Origin: Maniola hyperantus
Taxonomy: Eukaryota > Arthropoda > Insecta > Lepidoptera > Nymphalidae
Reading direction: 5' to 3'
Length of the DNA: 64,000 nt
NCBI RefSeq assembly: GCF_902806685.2
Contig: NC_048552.1
Coordinates: forward strand, 9,017,662 to 9,081,661
Part shown: positions 22,758-33,180 of the stretch, one piece after another
How positions within the stretch are numbered: the stretch's first letter is position 1
Layout: each line of letters opens with the position of its first letter
Translations under genes and position numbers: made by a program
The notes under the pieces: generated by a model
Database searches by the model: none
What the model was told of the DNA's origin: nothing
The model's input: the letters and a program-made list of their open reading frames with translations, nothing else

Positions 22758-25004
22758 ATGACGGAACTTAACCAAGTAGATTTGTTAGATAGAATAAATA
22801 AGTCACTTAAGTTTTTACCGAATTTTGATGGAAATTCTTATACTTTAACGAGATTTATCAATTTAGCCGACCAATTAGTGCGCTCATTTTTAAATCCAGG
22901 TCAAGAGTATGAGCTTTCAAACCTTTCCTTGATTAGCGGAATTCTTAATAAAATTACCGGATCTGCAGCAAGAACTATATCAGCCTACGGAATTTCCGAT
23001 GATTGGAATAAAATTAAAGATACATTAGTTAACAGTTTTTCCGATTACCGAGATGAAATAACCTTACTAACAGACTTATCATATTTAATTCAAGGTCCAG
23101 ATACAGTACAAATATTTTACGAAAAAGTTCAAAATTTACTCTGCACACTTATTACGTATGTAGAGCTACACGAAACTGTCAAAACTACTGTCGAAGTAAA
23201 AATAACACTCTATCAAAAGTTAGCCCTTAAAACGTTCTTAAAAGGTTTAAGAGAACCTTTAGGGTCAAGAGTAAGGTGTATGAGACCCCCCACGCTGCAA
23301 ACTGCTCTTGAATTTGCCAAAGAAGAATTAAATATAATACATCTACAGAACAGAACTAAATTTTTTCAAAATTATCATAAGCATACTCGTAGACCTTATT
23401 ATTTTTATTCACAGCGAAATTATTATAGTGGTACGAATTTCCCTTCTAGATCACGAAAATACTCAATGTCCCAAAAACACATTCCTTCAGAACCTCAATA
23501 CCCTTCAAGCACTTATATCCCATGCCAACCTCACCCTGATTCAAAAATTTGCCCACAGGTGGACTTAAATCTACACAGTACACTGGAAACTCCGGAACGT
23601 AAAATTCCTGTGTATAGTAATATATCGGACCAATATTATAATTCCCAACAATACGTGCCGACCCGGTGTGAAAATGAAATTGACACCGTTGCTGACGATA
23701 GGCAGAATTACGATTTCATAATATCACGTTTGCCCATAGAACAGTTAAATGCAGAGGAGACAATGAATTTAATTAACCTTTGTAAAGAATTTCCAGATGT
23801 ATTTATTTCTAATATAGGTAATTTAACTGTCGATTTCCGACAACTTAATAAATTAGATAAAAAGAATCCGAGTGATTTTACCAACTTTCTGGATAAAATC
23901 GGGAGGTCTTTGTACTTTACGACTTTAGATATACAAAATTCATATACAATTTCCGAAGATCTTATGGACAGTGTCCTTCAAGGCCTACCAAATTGTACAA
24001 CCCTTTTTGACAAAATTGTAATTTTTTCAACATCCTTACAGGAACACATACTCAATTTGCGAGATTCGTTCGAACGACTTAGAAACTTCAATTTAATAAT
24101 CCAGTTAGATAAATCTGAATTTTTCAAACGCGAAACGCCATTCTGTCACATGTATTCTCCAGATGGTATAAAACCAAACCCACATTATGTTTTACATATT
24201 TTAAATTACCCATTACCTAAAAATCGCCAGCAGACTAAGGATTTTTTAGGCATCCTTGGCTTTTACAGAAGATTCATACCCGACTTCGCAAGTGTAACCA
24301 AGCCTTTAACATCGTGCTTGAAGAAAGGAGCGAAATTAAATTTTGATTCAGAATTCGTCAATTGTTTCAGACAGTGTCAAATTCTTGTTAAAAATATGCC
24401 TATCCTAGCATATACAGATTCTGGAAAAGAATTAAATTTAACCACATACGCATCAGAAACCACTTTAAGTGCAACGCTTACGCAAGGCCCTCTTGGCGCC
24501 GATATGCCTATTGCCTACTCTTCCAGAACTTTGAATGATAGTGAAACTAAATATCCTACGAATAAAAAAGAACTTCTTGCAATAGTCTGGGCCACAAAAT
24601 ACTTTAGGCCGTATCTTTTTGGTAAAAAGTTTAATTTGATTTCTAATTTTCAAAATTTACTCAAGTTCAAAGAATTAGGTCCACGTATTACGCGATGGAA
24701 TTTAAAGTTAAGTGAATACGATTATACAATTATTAATAAAAAGGTTTCAGAAACGAACGCGGATACCCCGTTAAATAAATCTAGGTCTGTTAATCATTTG
24801 GAAAAATCAAAATTACAGGCAAAGTCACAGGAAAAGCCGAGTTTAAGTCGAATTAACACTAAGCATACGAAGGTACAGAATCCTATTCCCAAAATTCCTA
24901 ACCAAACCTCGAATTCCCAAAACCATACTATACATTTATATACACGAAGGAAAATTCGCGGTCCCTTTACAAAATCACGTTTTAAAAGACAGGTAATAAA
25001 GTAA
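22758..25004 (+). CDS. Gag-like protein fused to degenerate RT/RNase H (748 aa)
   Basis: The start is the first ATG of the frame (22758), 375 nt after the 5' LTR. Residues 1 to about 200 resemble a Gypsy-class Gag capsid (LPNFDG at 20-25, FLKGLREPLGSR at 160-171, FAKEELN at 186-192). No CCHC zinc knuckle or protease motif is visible. Residues 200-330 are Tyr/Ser/Pro-rich. Residues 330-520 keep pol landmarks (VDFRQLN, YFTTLDI, FLGILGFYRRFIPDF), but the stretch between RT motifs A and C is very short, and the YxDD position reads LFDKIVIF, without the paired aspartates. In RNase H (about 550-675) the aspartate positions read LTTYAS and LISNFQ while KKELLAIVWA is kept. Integrase is absent and the tail (690-748) is basic. 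Translation is open throughout. An active enzyme is very unlikely; a structural Gag role is plausible. Confidence 0.88.
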   Translation: MTELNQVDLLDRINKSLKFLPNFDGNSYTLTRFINLADQLVRSFLNPGQEYELSNLSLISGILNKITGSAARTISAYGISDDWNKIKDTLVNSFSDYRDEITLLTDLSYLIQGPDTVQIFYEKVQNLLCTLITYVELHETVKTTVEVKITLYQKLALKTFLKGLREPLGSRVRCMRPPTLQTALEFAKEELNIIHLQNRTKFFQNYHKHTRRPYYFYSQRNYYSGTNFPSRSRKYSMSQKHIPSEPQYPSSTYIPCQPHPDSKICPQVDLNLHSTLETPERKIPVYSNISDQYYNSQQYVPTRCENEIDTVADDRQNYDFIISRLPIEQLNAEETMNLINLCKEFPDVFISNIGNLTVDFRQLNKLDKKNPSDFTNFLDKIGRSLYFTTLDIQNSYTISEDLMDSVLQGLPNCTTLFDKIVIFSTSLQEHILNLRDSFERLRNFNLIIQLDKSEFFKRETPFCHMYSPDGIKPNPHYVLHILNYPLPKNRQQTKDFLGILGFYRRFIPDFASVTKPLTSCLKKGAKLNFDSEFVNCFRQCQILVKNMPILAYTDSGKELNLTTYASETTLSATLTQGPLGADMPIAYSSRTLNDSETKYPTNKKELLAIVWATKYFRPYLFGKKFNLISNFQNLLKFKELGPRITRWNLKLSEYDYTIINKKVSETNADTPLNKSRSVNHLEKSKLQAKSQEKPSLSRINTKHTKVQNPIPKIPNQTSNSQNHTIHLYTRRKIRGPFTKSRFKRQVIK

Positions 25005-26167
25005 ATTAATTAGATAGGTATGTGCAATTCTTTCCAGACATTAAATTACAAAGATATAGAATTTGTCTTTTCACACGATCAAGTTTCAGCCAACCGATAG
25101 GACTACTATATTCCTATGTTTTACCAAGAACTATAACACTATATCTTTAAAATAATTAGTTTTTGCAATTAGATAATTATTTCAACACATATATACATTC
25201 TTTACTATAGACCTTTTACATTTTAGCATTTATTATTTCTTCTAAATTATAGCAAAACTAGGTGTACCACTAATCGGAAAAAGTTAAGAAAGCTCTTACT
25301 TGTGTCACATTGTGACTATAGAATAATGAGCAAATTTAGCATAAAGTAGGTATACCTAATGCTCACTTCCTGTAAATTTTCGTGCCTTGAACCGAAAATA
25401 TGCAAGAAATCTTGAGCAGAACCTACATCATTCCCAGATCAAAAGTAAGTAGAAATAATTAGATCATTGATAACTCAATGTACTTACCTACACCTTATTC
25501 AAAAATATAATATAATTTTAAAAAAGTTCTTTCTAAAAGTAAGTAGGTATATAATAAGTCATAGTTACCTATCTAGTTATAACGAGTAGACATTTAGCTG
25601 ATCATTTTACAGAATTCATGCAGTTGTAGTCCTTAGGTTTCTTTTTACATTACATTTAGTTCAGATTTTTTTATCAATTTAGCTCGAATTAATTAGTACA
25701 TTCTGTCAATTATACTACTTTGCTTTTAATATACCTATCGTAGTAGTTATAGTACCATATGCACATTTTTATCTCAACCAATTCTAAGGTTTTCATTTAC
25801 ATTGAGGCTGAATGCCCGAAGGTCAGTTACTGAGGAATATCACTCACTGAGAAACCAACTTATCCGGAGAACACAACAACTACTGTTACAGGAGATAGAT
25901 GAAACGTGATAATCCACGCCTATCTCTCTGTCTAAGGAGGCTCAGAGAAAGCAGCTCAACCATTATCCATGAATTAAGAACTACTTCAATACTACCAGTA
26001 TGCCGCAATATTCGGCTTCACTCTCAACGGTACGATTCGACCAGCCCATTACAGATGCTTCATCTTCACGAATGAAGTCTAGCAGCAGCCCTCCAGACTG
26101 AGGGTGGAAACCTCCGAGGACGTTCCGGCGACATTTCCGTTAAAATTACTACAATGGTCGCCGCACT
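25005..26167 (+). other. Internal non-coding part of the LTR element
   Basis: AT-rich in the first 800 bases and more mixed toward the end. No open frame of 60 codons and no integrase or envelope motif was seen. Confidence 0.6.
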
Positions 26168-26178
26168 GAGGGTGGAGG
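26168..26178 (+). other. Polypurine tract
   Basis: GAGGGTGGAGG lies immediately upstream of the 3' LTR, the expected plus-strand priming site. It contains one T. Confidence 0.7.
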
Positions 26179-26573
26179 TGTTACGGATACAGCTATCCTT
26201 ACCTATCTATATAAAACCCAGGCATCGCCGGGGGAGCTAACATGTCGTCTAGCAGCCCAGCTACGTGTGGAAATATGCCATCTCATCACGTTCCGGCACA
26301 TAGAGTCATCAAGGTCTGCAGCCACCTCTGTACGTGATCTCTGGTGCTAACCGACCACAGAACGGTAGAGGGGAAATCGATATAAAATCGATAGAGTTAG
26401 TTTTAAGGTAGCATTAATCTAGCATAAGTAGTATTTGTAATTTAGATAAGATATAGTTAAGTAAAGGCCTTCGTGTCCCAACGTCGACACGAATGTCCTA
26501 ATTAAATCATTTTCGTAACCAAAAAGGACTTCTGCCTTCAACCCCCGCTCCAGGTAGCCGCCCTTACGTAACT
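26179..26573 (+). repeat. 3' LTR (395 bp)
   Basis: No difference from the 5' LTR was found. Its TATA-like box falls at 26208-26216 and points along the unc-13 sense strand. Confidence 0.92.
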
Positions 26574-26599
26574 CGCGCGGACTACATAATTTTTTTATT

Positions 26600-27600
26600 T
26601 ATTATTCTTTTTTATTATTCCAACAATACTTACTTTTGGGCTAGCTAAAATAATAATTAAAACAGAAATAATTTAAAGTTAAAGTTCATGTATGTATGTA
26701 TGTATGTATGTGAGTTTCTTTATTCCACTATAACTTTTAAATGCCTGCACATATTTGAACGTATCGGTTATCGTAGATACTCACATCATCCTGAGTGACA
26801 CAAGCTATAAATTAAAACAAAAATCGATATGATTGGCTGTAGGCGTCAATTTTATGTGAAAATTTCATGAAAAATTTCAATTTTTTTAGTTAGTTTTTTG
26901 GCAGGCCAGTCGTGTTTCTAAATTCCTAATTGCCACTAAGTAGTACACTAAAGTTGCTGGCTTCTTTTGTATTGTAGAATCAGTATGCCGCTAATAAGCC
27001 AATGACTTTTCTTCAAAATTTTCAAGTTTTTTATAAAGGTTTAATTGTATACTAACTCATTCTAAAATACAGCACAATCTTAATATATCTCCTACATTAG
27101 GGTTTGTATAAAGTATATTGTAGAATGGATGCTTATAGTGGACGCGAGCCCGCTCAATATTGATAACCCGTCATATCTCGCCACTTACACCCCTTAATAG
27201 ACGGGACGTGACTCGCAGGCGGCTTCGCACCAGATAAATGAGGGCTTCACATTATCCCCGGCATTATGGGCGGAGGTAGATATTTTGTGTAAAAGCGATC
27301 TACGGAATAAATACTTATACTTTTTTCTCAACTTCACTATTATCATTAGGGTACAGGGTTTTCAGCATATCAATAAATAACATAATTTTCATTTTCCGCA
27401 AGAATACCAACATTATTAGTTTTACTTTTAATATTAGTAGGTATTATTAGAAAATGAAAAGAAAATGAAAAAGTGAATAGGTACTAGGTATAGAAAATGA
27501 TTTTGGTGCGTACATTTTTAAAACTATATATATTACAGTGTTTTAAAAATAAATGATTATTATTAATAAGTAGGTACCTACTATCTCTAGTCTATAAAAC
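26600..27600. other. Intronic DNA, nothing recognised
   Basis: A short (TATG)n run lies at 26690-26711. There is no gene or clear repeat family. Confidence 0.4.
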
Positions 27601-27637
27601 ATACAGAATTTTTTTTCACAAAAAAAAAAAATTACAT

Positions 27638-28735
27638 TTACAAAAAATATACGCCGTCCAAATGGTCATTTATGGGCATTGTGCCCAAAACACTGGCGCT
27701 ATTACCTCGCTGAACGGCAAGGCTCAACCGTTGAGCGAAATAAGCACCAGCTCTTGGGTCACCAGACGCGTGGATCAGCTTTTGGGACACGACGTTTATA
27801 AAAGCTTTCGTGTCCGATGACCATGGGCCCAGAGTCTCAAACGCAAGCGCCGCAAATACATAGTCCTTACTAATGACTGAGTATTTACGGCGCTTAAGCT
27901 CTTGAGCTGACTCGGCTGCTGCAGCCGCTTTTTGGCACGTGCCCGATAAATGGGACGCTGCCAACGTGTCGACGCAGGTCGCATCCCACACCAGCGCACG
28001 CCCCATCGACCATGGTACTATAGTCATCCCATCTGGCCTCTTGCCGTCATCCCTGAACAAGCCGGAAGGTTCTAGCTGAGCTGGGATGGAGGCAGTGGCC
28101 AGAGTGCGACGGACTATATCATTAATAGCACCATGTCGATATAAGCGGCCTGCACTCCGAATACAACTGAGTCCATGGTGACCAAACCGATCCACGTGGC
28201 TGCCGCAAGGGCAATAATGAGGCTCACATACCTTGATTCCCAAGCGTAGGCAAACGGCCACACGAAGCGCTGTCTGGTCGAGAATCGTCCCCAAGCTATG
28301 AGATGGCAGAACGTGTAGCCAGTGACCCGACTCCTTTTCGGATACCGCCAAAATTCGGGCTTTATCCGTGGCCGAGGTACACTGCGCTACTAGGTTCGCG
28401 TGTGTCAAGATAACACGCGGTTTGTCCCAAAGGCCCTGACATTCCACAGCAATAGGATAATCTTTACCAGGACAAGACGCACTCCAAGCCAACTTGGCCT
28501 CCGCAAGACTCTCCACCACAACATCAGTCGGACTGGTCAGATTAAGGATCTGACTGATGAGAGTGATAGAGCCAGAAGCAGAAGATAAGAAAGCTGGAAG
28601 CGCAATGCTTGAAATGGACCGTATGCCTAGGCCCCCGTATTTCACAGGTAGGCTCGCTTGGGTCCAGGTGCGGTCATCGAATTGTAAATTTAGAATTTTG
28701 CCAAGAGTGTCTTTAAGACACGTCTAGGACCGAAA
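27638..28735 (-). pseudogene. LINE C-terminal zinc finger and restriction-like endonuclease
   Basis: The minus-strand frame ends GVYFL at 27638. It begins in the RT thumb (LPVKYGGLGIRSI), then carries a CPCGSHVDRFGHHGLSC zinc-finger pattern, RLYRHGAINDIV, and a PD-(D/E)xK-like nuclease core: GKRPDGMTIVPW, ALVWDATCVDT, then a Lys-rich AQELKRRKY. This is the layout of the R2-type endonuclease module that nicks target DNA. It is apparently undamaged over 335 codons apart from the upstream frame shift, so the insertion is not very old. Confidence 0.8.
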
Positions 28736-29894
28736 TCAAAGAAGGGTATTTCCAAAAGGGACTGCACCGCAATAAATACATGAATTTAGGAGCAAATAAA
28801 CATAAACGTAAAATATACAAGGCCATGTGTGGCTTTATATCTAAAAGACGATGCGAAAATTTATTAAAATTATCTAATTTAGAATTTAGGAGAGGAGAAA
28901 ATGCGTCGTCAAATATTGGGGCACCAAAAAGCGTTAAATCCTTTTTTGAAATGGTAGAGATGTTAGTTATTAAAGAATTTAAGCTGTTTATTAAAATGGT
29001 CTTTTCATTAAAGGGAACAGAATCTGGGATGTATACCTGACATTTTGAGAAATTCAGCGAAAGGCCTATTTCGCTGAATATTTTAATTAAAATGTCTAAA
29101 TCCTGAAGTACTGACGAAGCATTTCCTCCCAAAGAACCATCATCGAGGTACCATAAATTAAATTTTGAATTTAGATTCGAGATTATTGGATTAATAGTCA
29201 AACTGAAAATTGCGGGACCAAGAGGATCACCCTGCTGACAACCCACTGCAGAATCCAGAACGTTTTCCCCATACATTAATTTTGAAGGGGAGCCATAATA
29301 TTGCCACATATACTCTAAAATTTCTGGGATATGTTTTTGAATTTCACTTAACATGGCTCCTCTGTCGACCGAATTAAAAGCATTACGCACGTCAATCTTA
29401 ACAAAGACGTCATAATCCTTAGTATTTAAAAACGTTCTAGCTCCGTGCACTGCAGCCTCACAACCTCCCCTGATACCAAAACCGAGTTGTTTGGGTTTAA
29501 GGATGGCCGATGTTTTGTCCTTCAACAGTCGGCAGCAAATCCTTGAAGCTAATCTGCGAAAAGTGCCACCGACTGCAATAGGACGGATACCACCATCCTT
29601 TTTGGTCAGAGCCACCAAATTGGCACCATATAGAACGGGCACAACCTGTTGTGGCACCTGACCAGACAGCATTAGATTGATGAGACCGGTCAGCTCTCTC
29701 ACAAGTGATTTATTTTCTTCACCTGAAGGAGGACCGATCAAATCCTTCAAATGCTGCGGCGATAGGCCATCCAAACCCCCAGCAGAGCCGTTAGGAAATC
29801 CGAAGATTCCCGACCGTACGCTATCTTCGGAAGCTCTAAAACGCTTTGTAGGATCAAAGGAGGGTGCAGGAATCTGGGACTCAGGTGACGGCAG
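28713..29894 (-). pseudogene. LINE reverse transcriptase part (5'-truncated)
   Basis: The minus-strand frame of about 394 codons shows the non-LTR RT motif order: GSAGGLDGLSPQHL, KKDGGIRPIAVGGTFRRL, VFVKIDVRNAFNSVDR (motif A aspartate), GCQQGDPLGPAIFS (motif B), and LWYLDDGSLGG (motif C, paired aspartates intact). All catalytic residues I can check are present. It reaches a stop at 28713-28715, caused by a one-base shift relative to the downstream endonuclease frame: just past 28735 the adjacent frame continues RRVLKDTLGKILNLQFDD toward it. Its own N-terminal DNA-binding part is missing. Confidence 0.85.
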
Positions 29895-29899
29895 GGGGT

Positions 29900-30870
29900 G
29901 TTTATCTATGTATATATATGTTTATTAGATTAAATATATAATCTCACAACTGTAATATATTTATTTCTACAGTTCTCTTTTATATTCGTACATTTATAAG
30001 TCTAATTTTCAAAATCAGAATTTTTCTTTGAACATCGATAAAAGCAGAAATAGCGTTGTTGCAATATTCCTATCGTATCCAATTGACCAATCAAAGGCTG
30101 CATCGAATATTTATCTATACATCTGCAGAACAATCTAGTGGAAATAAGTTGGCGAATCGACTGACCCATTTGGCTTTCAAATGAAACGTACAAAATACAA
30201 AGAATGGTAAAGGAAGGACCTGAATACCAAATGTTGAGTCAATGCCTCACCCATTATCCGAACGGAGTATCGTTGCGCCAGATGTATGTATTTGTATTTT
30301 TGTTTCCAGTTTGTAATACACTTTCAAAGAGACTCTTTTTGGTAGAAAAATATGCGATCCTGTATGTATTGTATCATTCTATGTGTCAGTCTTTAAAAAA
30401 ATAAGTGGAATACACAATTCTATATTACATATTACTAGATGACGCCCGCAACTTCGTCCTTGTGGATTTAGGTTTTTTACAACCTTGGTAAAGGGCCGCT
30501 ATTTTCGAAGCAAGTTTGTGAGTAGCAAAAGGTGCGTAAACTTCGCCGCAATATCTATGTATAGTACGTTGAATTAATATTCTCCTAAAATATTTTTTAA
30601 TGCTCACCTTCAGACTTTGCTATGTACTTAATTGCTAATGAGTGACTAATTTTTCGTCTTCAGTTCTCCCAACATTTGAGGGCAAAGTTATAATTGTTTT
30701 CTTCTTTTTTCGATCAGTATAATAGCAGTTGATTGGTTTAATTACCCTCGTTACAAGTAAAAAACAAGGCCGGTAATGGCTGGTACCTACTAAAAAAATC
30801 ACAAACTTTGTAGAAACCACAATTATACCCCATTCGGCGAGGTGGGGCGGTCTCCTAGAATTCAATACAG
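29900..30870. other. Intronic DNA, mostly unassigned
   Basis: A Helitron-like 3' end on the minus strand (CTAGATGACGCCCGCAACTT) begins at about 30434. The remainder holds nothing recognised. Confidence 0.45.
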
Positions 30871-30877
30871 GACTCAA

Positions 30878-31421
30878 TTTAAATATATAAAAGAGAAATA
30901 CCACTCACTCACTGCCTGACTGACTGACTAATCACGAAATCTCAGAAACTATAAAGCCTACAAACTTGAAATTCCCCCCCTAAGGGTGCGAAAGGGGGGG
31001 GTCGAAGGTTGTAGGAAAGTCCTATGTTTTTGGAGTTAGAGACGTGAAAATCGACATTTAGGTTATTAGCTTTAAATAATAAAAATCTGTATAATTCAAT
31101 TTGGGAAATTCCGCCCTTAGGGGTGGTAAAATAGGGAGGAAATGTTTTTATAGAACAGTTTTAACAATTGTTATTTTACTTGAAATTTGAAATGTAGGCT
31201 ATTTCTAGGGGGGTAGGTATCAGATAAGAAAGGATCTAACTAAATTCCCCCCCTAAGGGAGTAAAATGGGGGTGGAACGGTTTTATAAAAATCCTACGTT
31301 TTTGAAGTTAGAGATATGAAAATTGGCATTTAGTGAGTAGGTAAGTGAGGCCTTTTGCAGCGGGAAAATTTCAGATCTCATGTGAAACCAGTATGCGGAC
31401 GAAGTCGCGGGCATCTGCTAG
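30878..31421 (+). mobile_element. Helitron-like family E copy (about 540 bp)
   Basis: AATATATAAAAGAG, ACTGACTGACTAATCACGAAA, then two related halves each with a CCCTAAGGG or GCCCTTAGGGG block. The end is GCGGACGAAGTCGCGGGCAT and CTGCTAG. It shares the 3' hairpin with families A and B but has its own body. Confidence 0.7.
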
Positions 31422-31429
31422 TTACTCAT

Positions 31430-32470
31430 AATTGAAATATCTTTAACCTATTTTCCTATTATTAAAATATCCATTAGCTCTCAAGTAATCAACTTAAAGT
31501 TGATTATGATTTACGATACATTACTGTTATTATTATCATCGCTACCCAGTATAAAATTAAGTTAAACTTAATGTATTCGAAAAGGAAAGTAGAAAAAAAG
31601 AGAAGTATTGAACATAATATTACTTATAGAAGTTTTCTTCGATAGATAGAGTAGGTACGTGTCAGGAAAAAAGAACTTCTAAAGTCTACATGTTAGCGAG
31701 TAATAATATGATAATATATAGATAACTGAAAAAAAGTCTTAAAATAAATATTAAAGTTCAGACAAAGTGGAAGCCGTGGGTAACATCTGGTAAATGAATT
31801 ACTCATTTTAAAGAAGGAAGTACCTACTCGTAAGTACTACATAGTTAGATGAGTTAACTTAGTCGTACCTATCTTTTGTGGTACTAATGGTACTAGTAAG
31901 CAAGGGATTTATTTGTCTTGAACATGATACTATCATGCTCAAGACAATCCCGTAGATAAAAAGTAAAAACCAACATAAAAGATGTATGACTCTTTAAAGT
32001 TTTAAGACCAAGATTCCGGGGGGCACCAACCTAACTCGAGTTGCACGTGTCACTTAAAATCACACTTTAATTCTGAATGAATAAATTTTATTATTCGGTG
32101 GCAATTTCCGCAGGTTCTAGCAGTAAATTCCGCTTTATAGCCTTGTTTACTATCGTTTTATTTGTGCATACTGCTCTGCGTTGTATTGTATAGAACTTAT
32201 AATTGTTTTTCATCTTGAGTACTTTTAGCACCTTTTTGTATTTTATGGAAAAGACTTTTGTATGTGTCACATACATTTTATATGTATACTTAAGTTATAA
32301 TTAAAATTTAAGTGTGTTCTTTTCTTATTATCTCTATAATTATATAATTAGAGAGAAAATAAGAGTGTGGAATATACATATAATATACACGTTGATTTAT
32401 GAATATTAAAAAGTGCTTCAAAATTACACCTTATACCTACCTACGCTGGAGCAACATAATACGAGAATGT
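31430..32470. other. Intronic DNA with one imperfect hairpin
   Basis: 31913-31947 forms a 17-bp inverted repeat with one mismatch and a one-base spacer (TTGTCTTGAACATGATA on the left). Nothing else was recognised. Confidence 0.5.
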
Positions 32471-32474
32471 GGCA

Positions 32475-32572
32475 TGTCTTCTCATTCTGAGAGGAAACCC
32501 GGGCTCAATAGTGTAAGCCGGCGATAGGTTGATCACTTGTTGATCATAATGATGATGATGACGATGAAGAAC
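32475..32572 (+). mobile_element. SINE family S2 tail fragment
   Basis: TCATTCTGAGAGGAAACCC, then GTAAGCCGGCGATAGGTTGA and a (GAT)n-rich end, matching the tail of the S2 copy at 58345-58650. Confidence 0.65.
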
Positions 32573-32579
32573 ATAATGC

Positions 32580-33170
32580 GACATTGTGGCATGCCACAGA
32601 GCTGCACGGTACAAAATATCGTATCGTCGGCAGACTACACCACTGTAATATTCTAACGATGTAGTCTCGGCATAAAATAGACTGCTGTAGCATGCAATGC
32701 TTAAGGCTGCAAATTAATGTTTCCATTAGCAGCATGGGGCATTTTTTCAATCTTTAATTAGCTTTCATCATAAGAGATTGTGGTATGACAAGTCAAGTCC
32801 AAACCACACAATTTGGTCTGTTTTCGACAAACAGAATAATTAAATTCACAAAATGATGTTATCTCACGCCGTAATATGCAAATGAGAGGTTTCAAGTACG
32901 TCCACTTAAGCTTACTTTAGTATAGCTTTGCTTTAGATTCAGATGTATAATTCAGAAATGCTCCCGCCTTTGAGAACACGTTCAGCCGTCACTCGGTGCA
33001 AGATATTATCACCCTGGCATCTGATAGTAATTGTCTGTCATATCTTAAATCTAGATTGTAACATTTGCTGATGGCAGGTACCTTGTTGCTCATAAGCAAA
33101 GAGACAACATAAATTGCATCTATTACCTACATACTTAAGAAAGAAAAAAATACTCTACTAAAGATTTTTT
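32580..33170. other. Intronic DNA, nothing recognised
   Basis: No gene or repeat family was identified. Confidence 0.4.
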
Positions 33171-33180
33171 TATTTTATTA

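Larger units (their letters stand above)
21989..26573 (+). mobile_element. Gypsy-type LTR retrotransposon, 4,585 bp, non-autonomous
   Basis: Two 395-bp LTRs flank a tRNA-Ser-type primer site, one 748-codon frame, an internal non-coding stretch and a purine tract. The four bases CGCG occur immediately outside both LTRs, as expected for a 4-bp target-site duplication. The two LTRs were compared base by base and no difference was found, which implies a recent insertion. The element lacks a recognisable protease and integrase, and its polymerase regions are shortened and altered, so it cannot move by itself. It lies in the sense direction of unc-13 intron 1. Confidence 0.9.
21960..26590 (-). mobile_element. 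Helitron-like family A relic split by the LTR element
   Basis: The left flank AGCTTATGCTCGCGACGTCA.. and the right flank CGCGCGGACTACATAAT together rebuild the 3' end of a family A element, with CGCG present on both sides of the insertion. The relic runs only about 10 bases past the insertion on the right before similarity stops. Confidence 0.7.
27607..29894 (-). mobile_element. 5'-truncated LINE with restriction-like endonuclease
   Basis: Two long minus-strand frames, RT then zinc finger/endonuclease, belong to one element separated by a single frame shift near 28715-28735. The open RT frame starts within the element at about 29894 (reading LPSPESQIPAPSFD...), and the DNA upstream is unrelated AT-rich sequence, so the 5' end is truncated as is usual for LINEs. 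A run of eight As (minus strand) near 27609-27616 is a possible 3' tail. The domain order RT, CCHC finger, RLE is that of R2-superfamily elements, but the YLDD active-site form suggests a less common clade (Utopia- or HERO-like are possibilities, not established). Confidence 0.8.

Noticed and set aside
22758..25004. The 748-codon frame as a domesticated host gene
   Set aside because: It sits between LTRs with no difference found, plus primer site, purine tract and target duplication, so it belongs to a young element. Domestication is kept only as a hypothesis in the findings.
25005..26167. An envelope or integrase gene after the pol-like frame
   Set aside because: No frame of 60 codons and no motif was seen; the tail is not enough to claim either.
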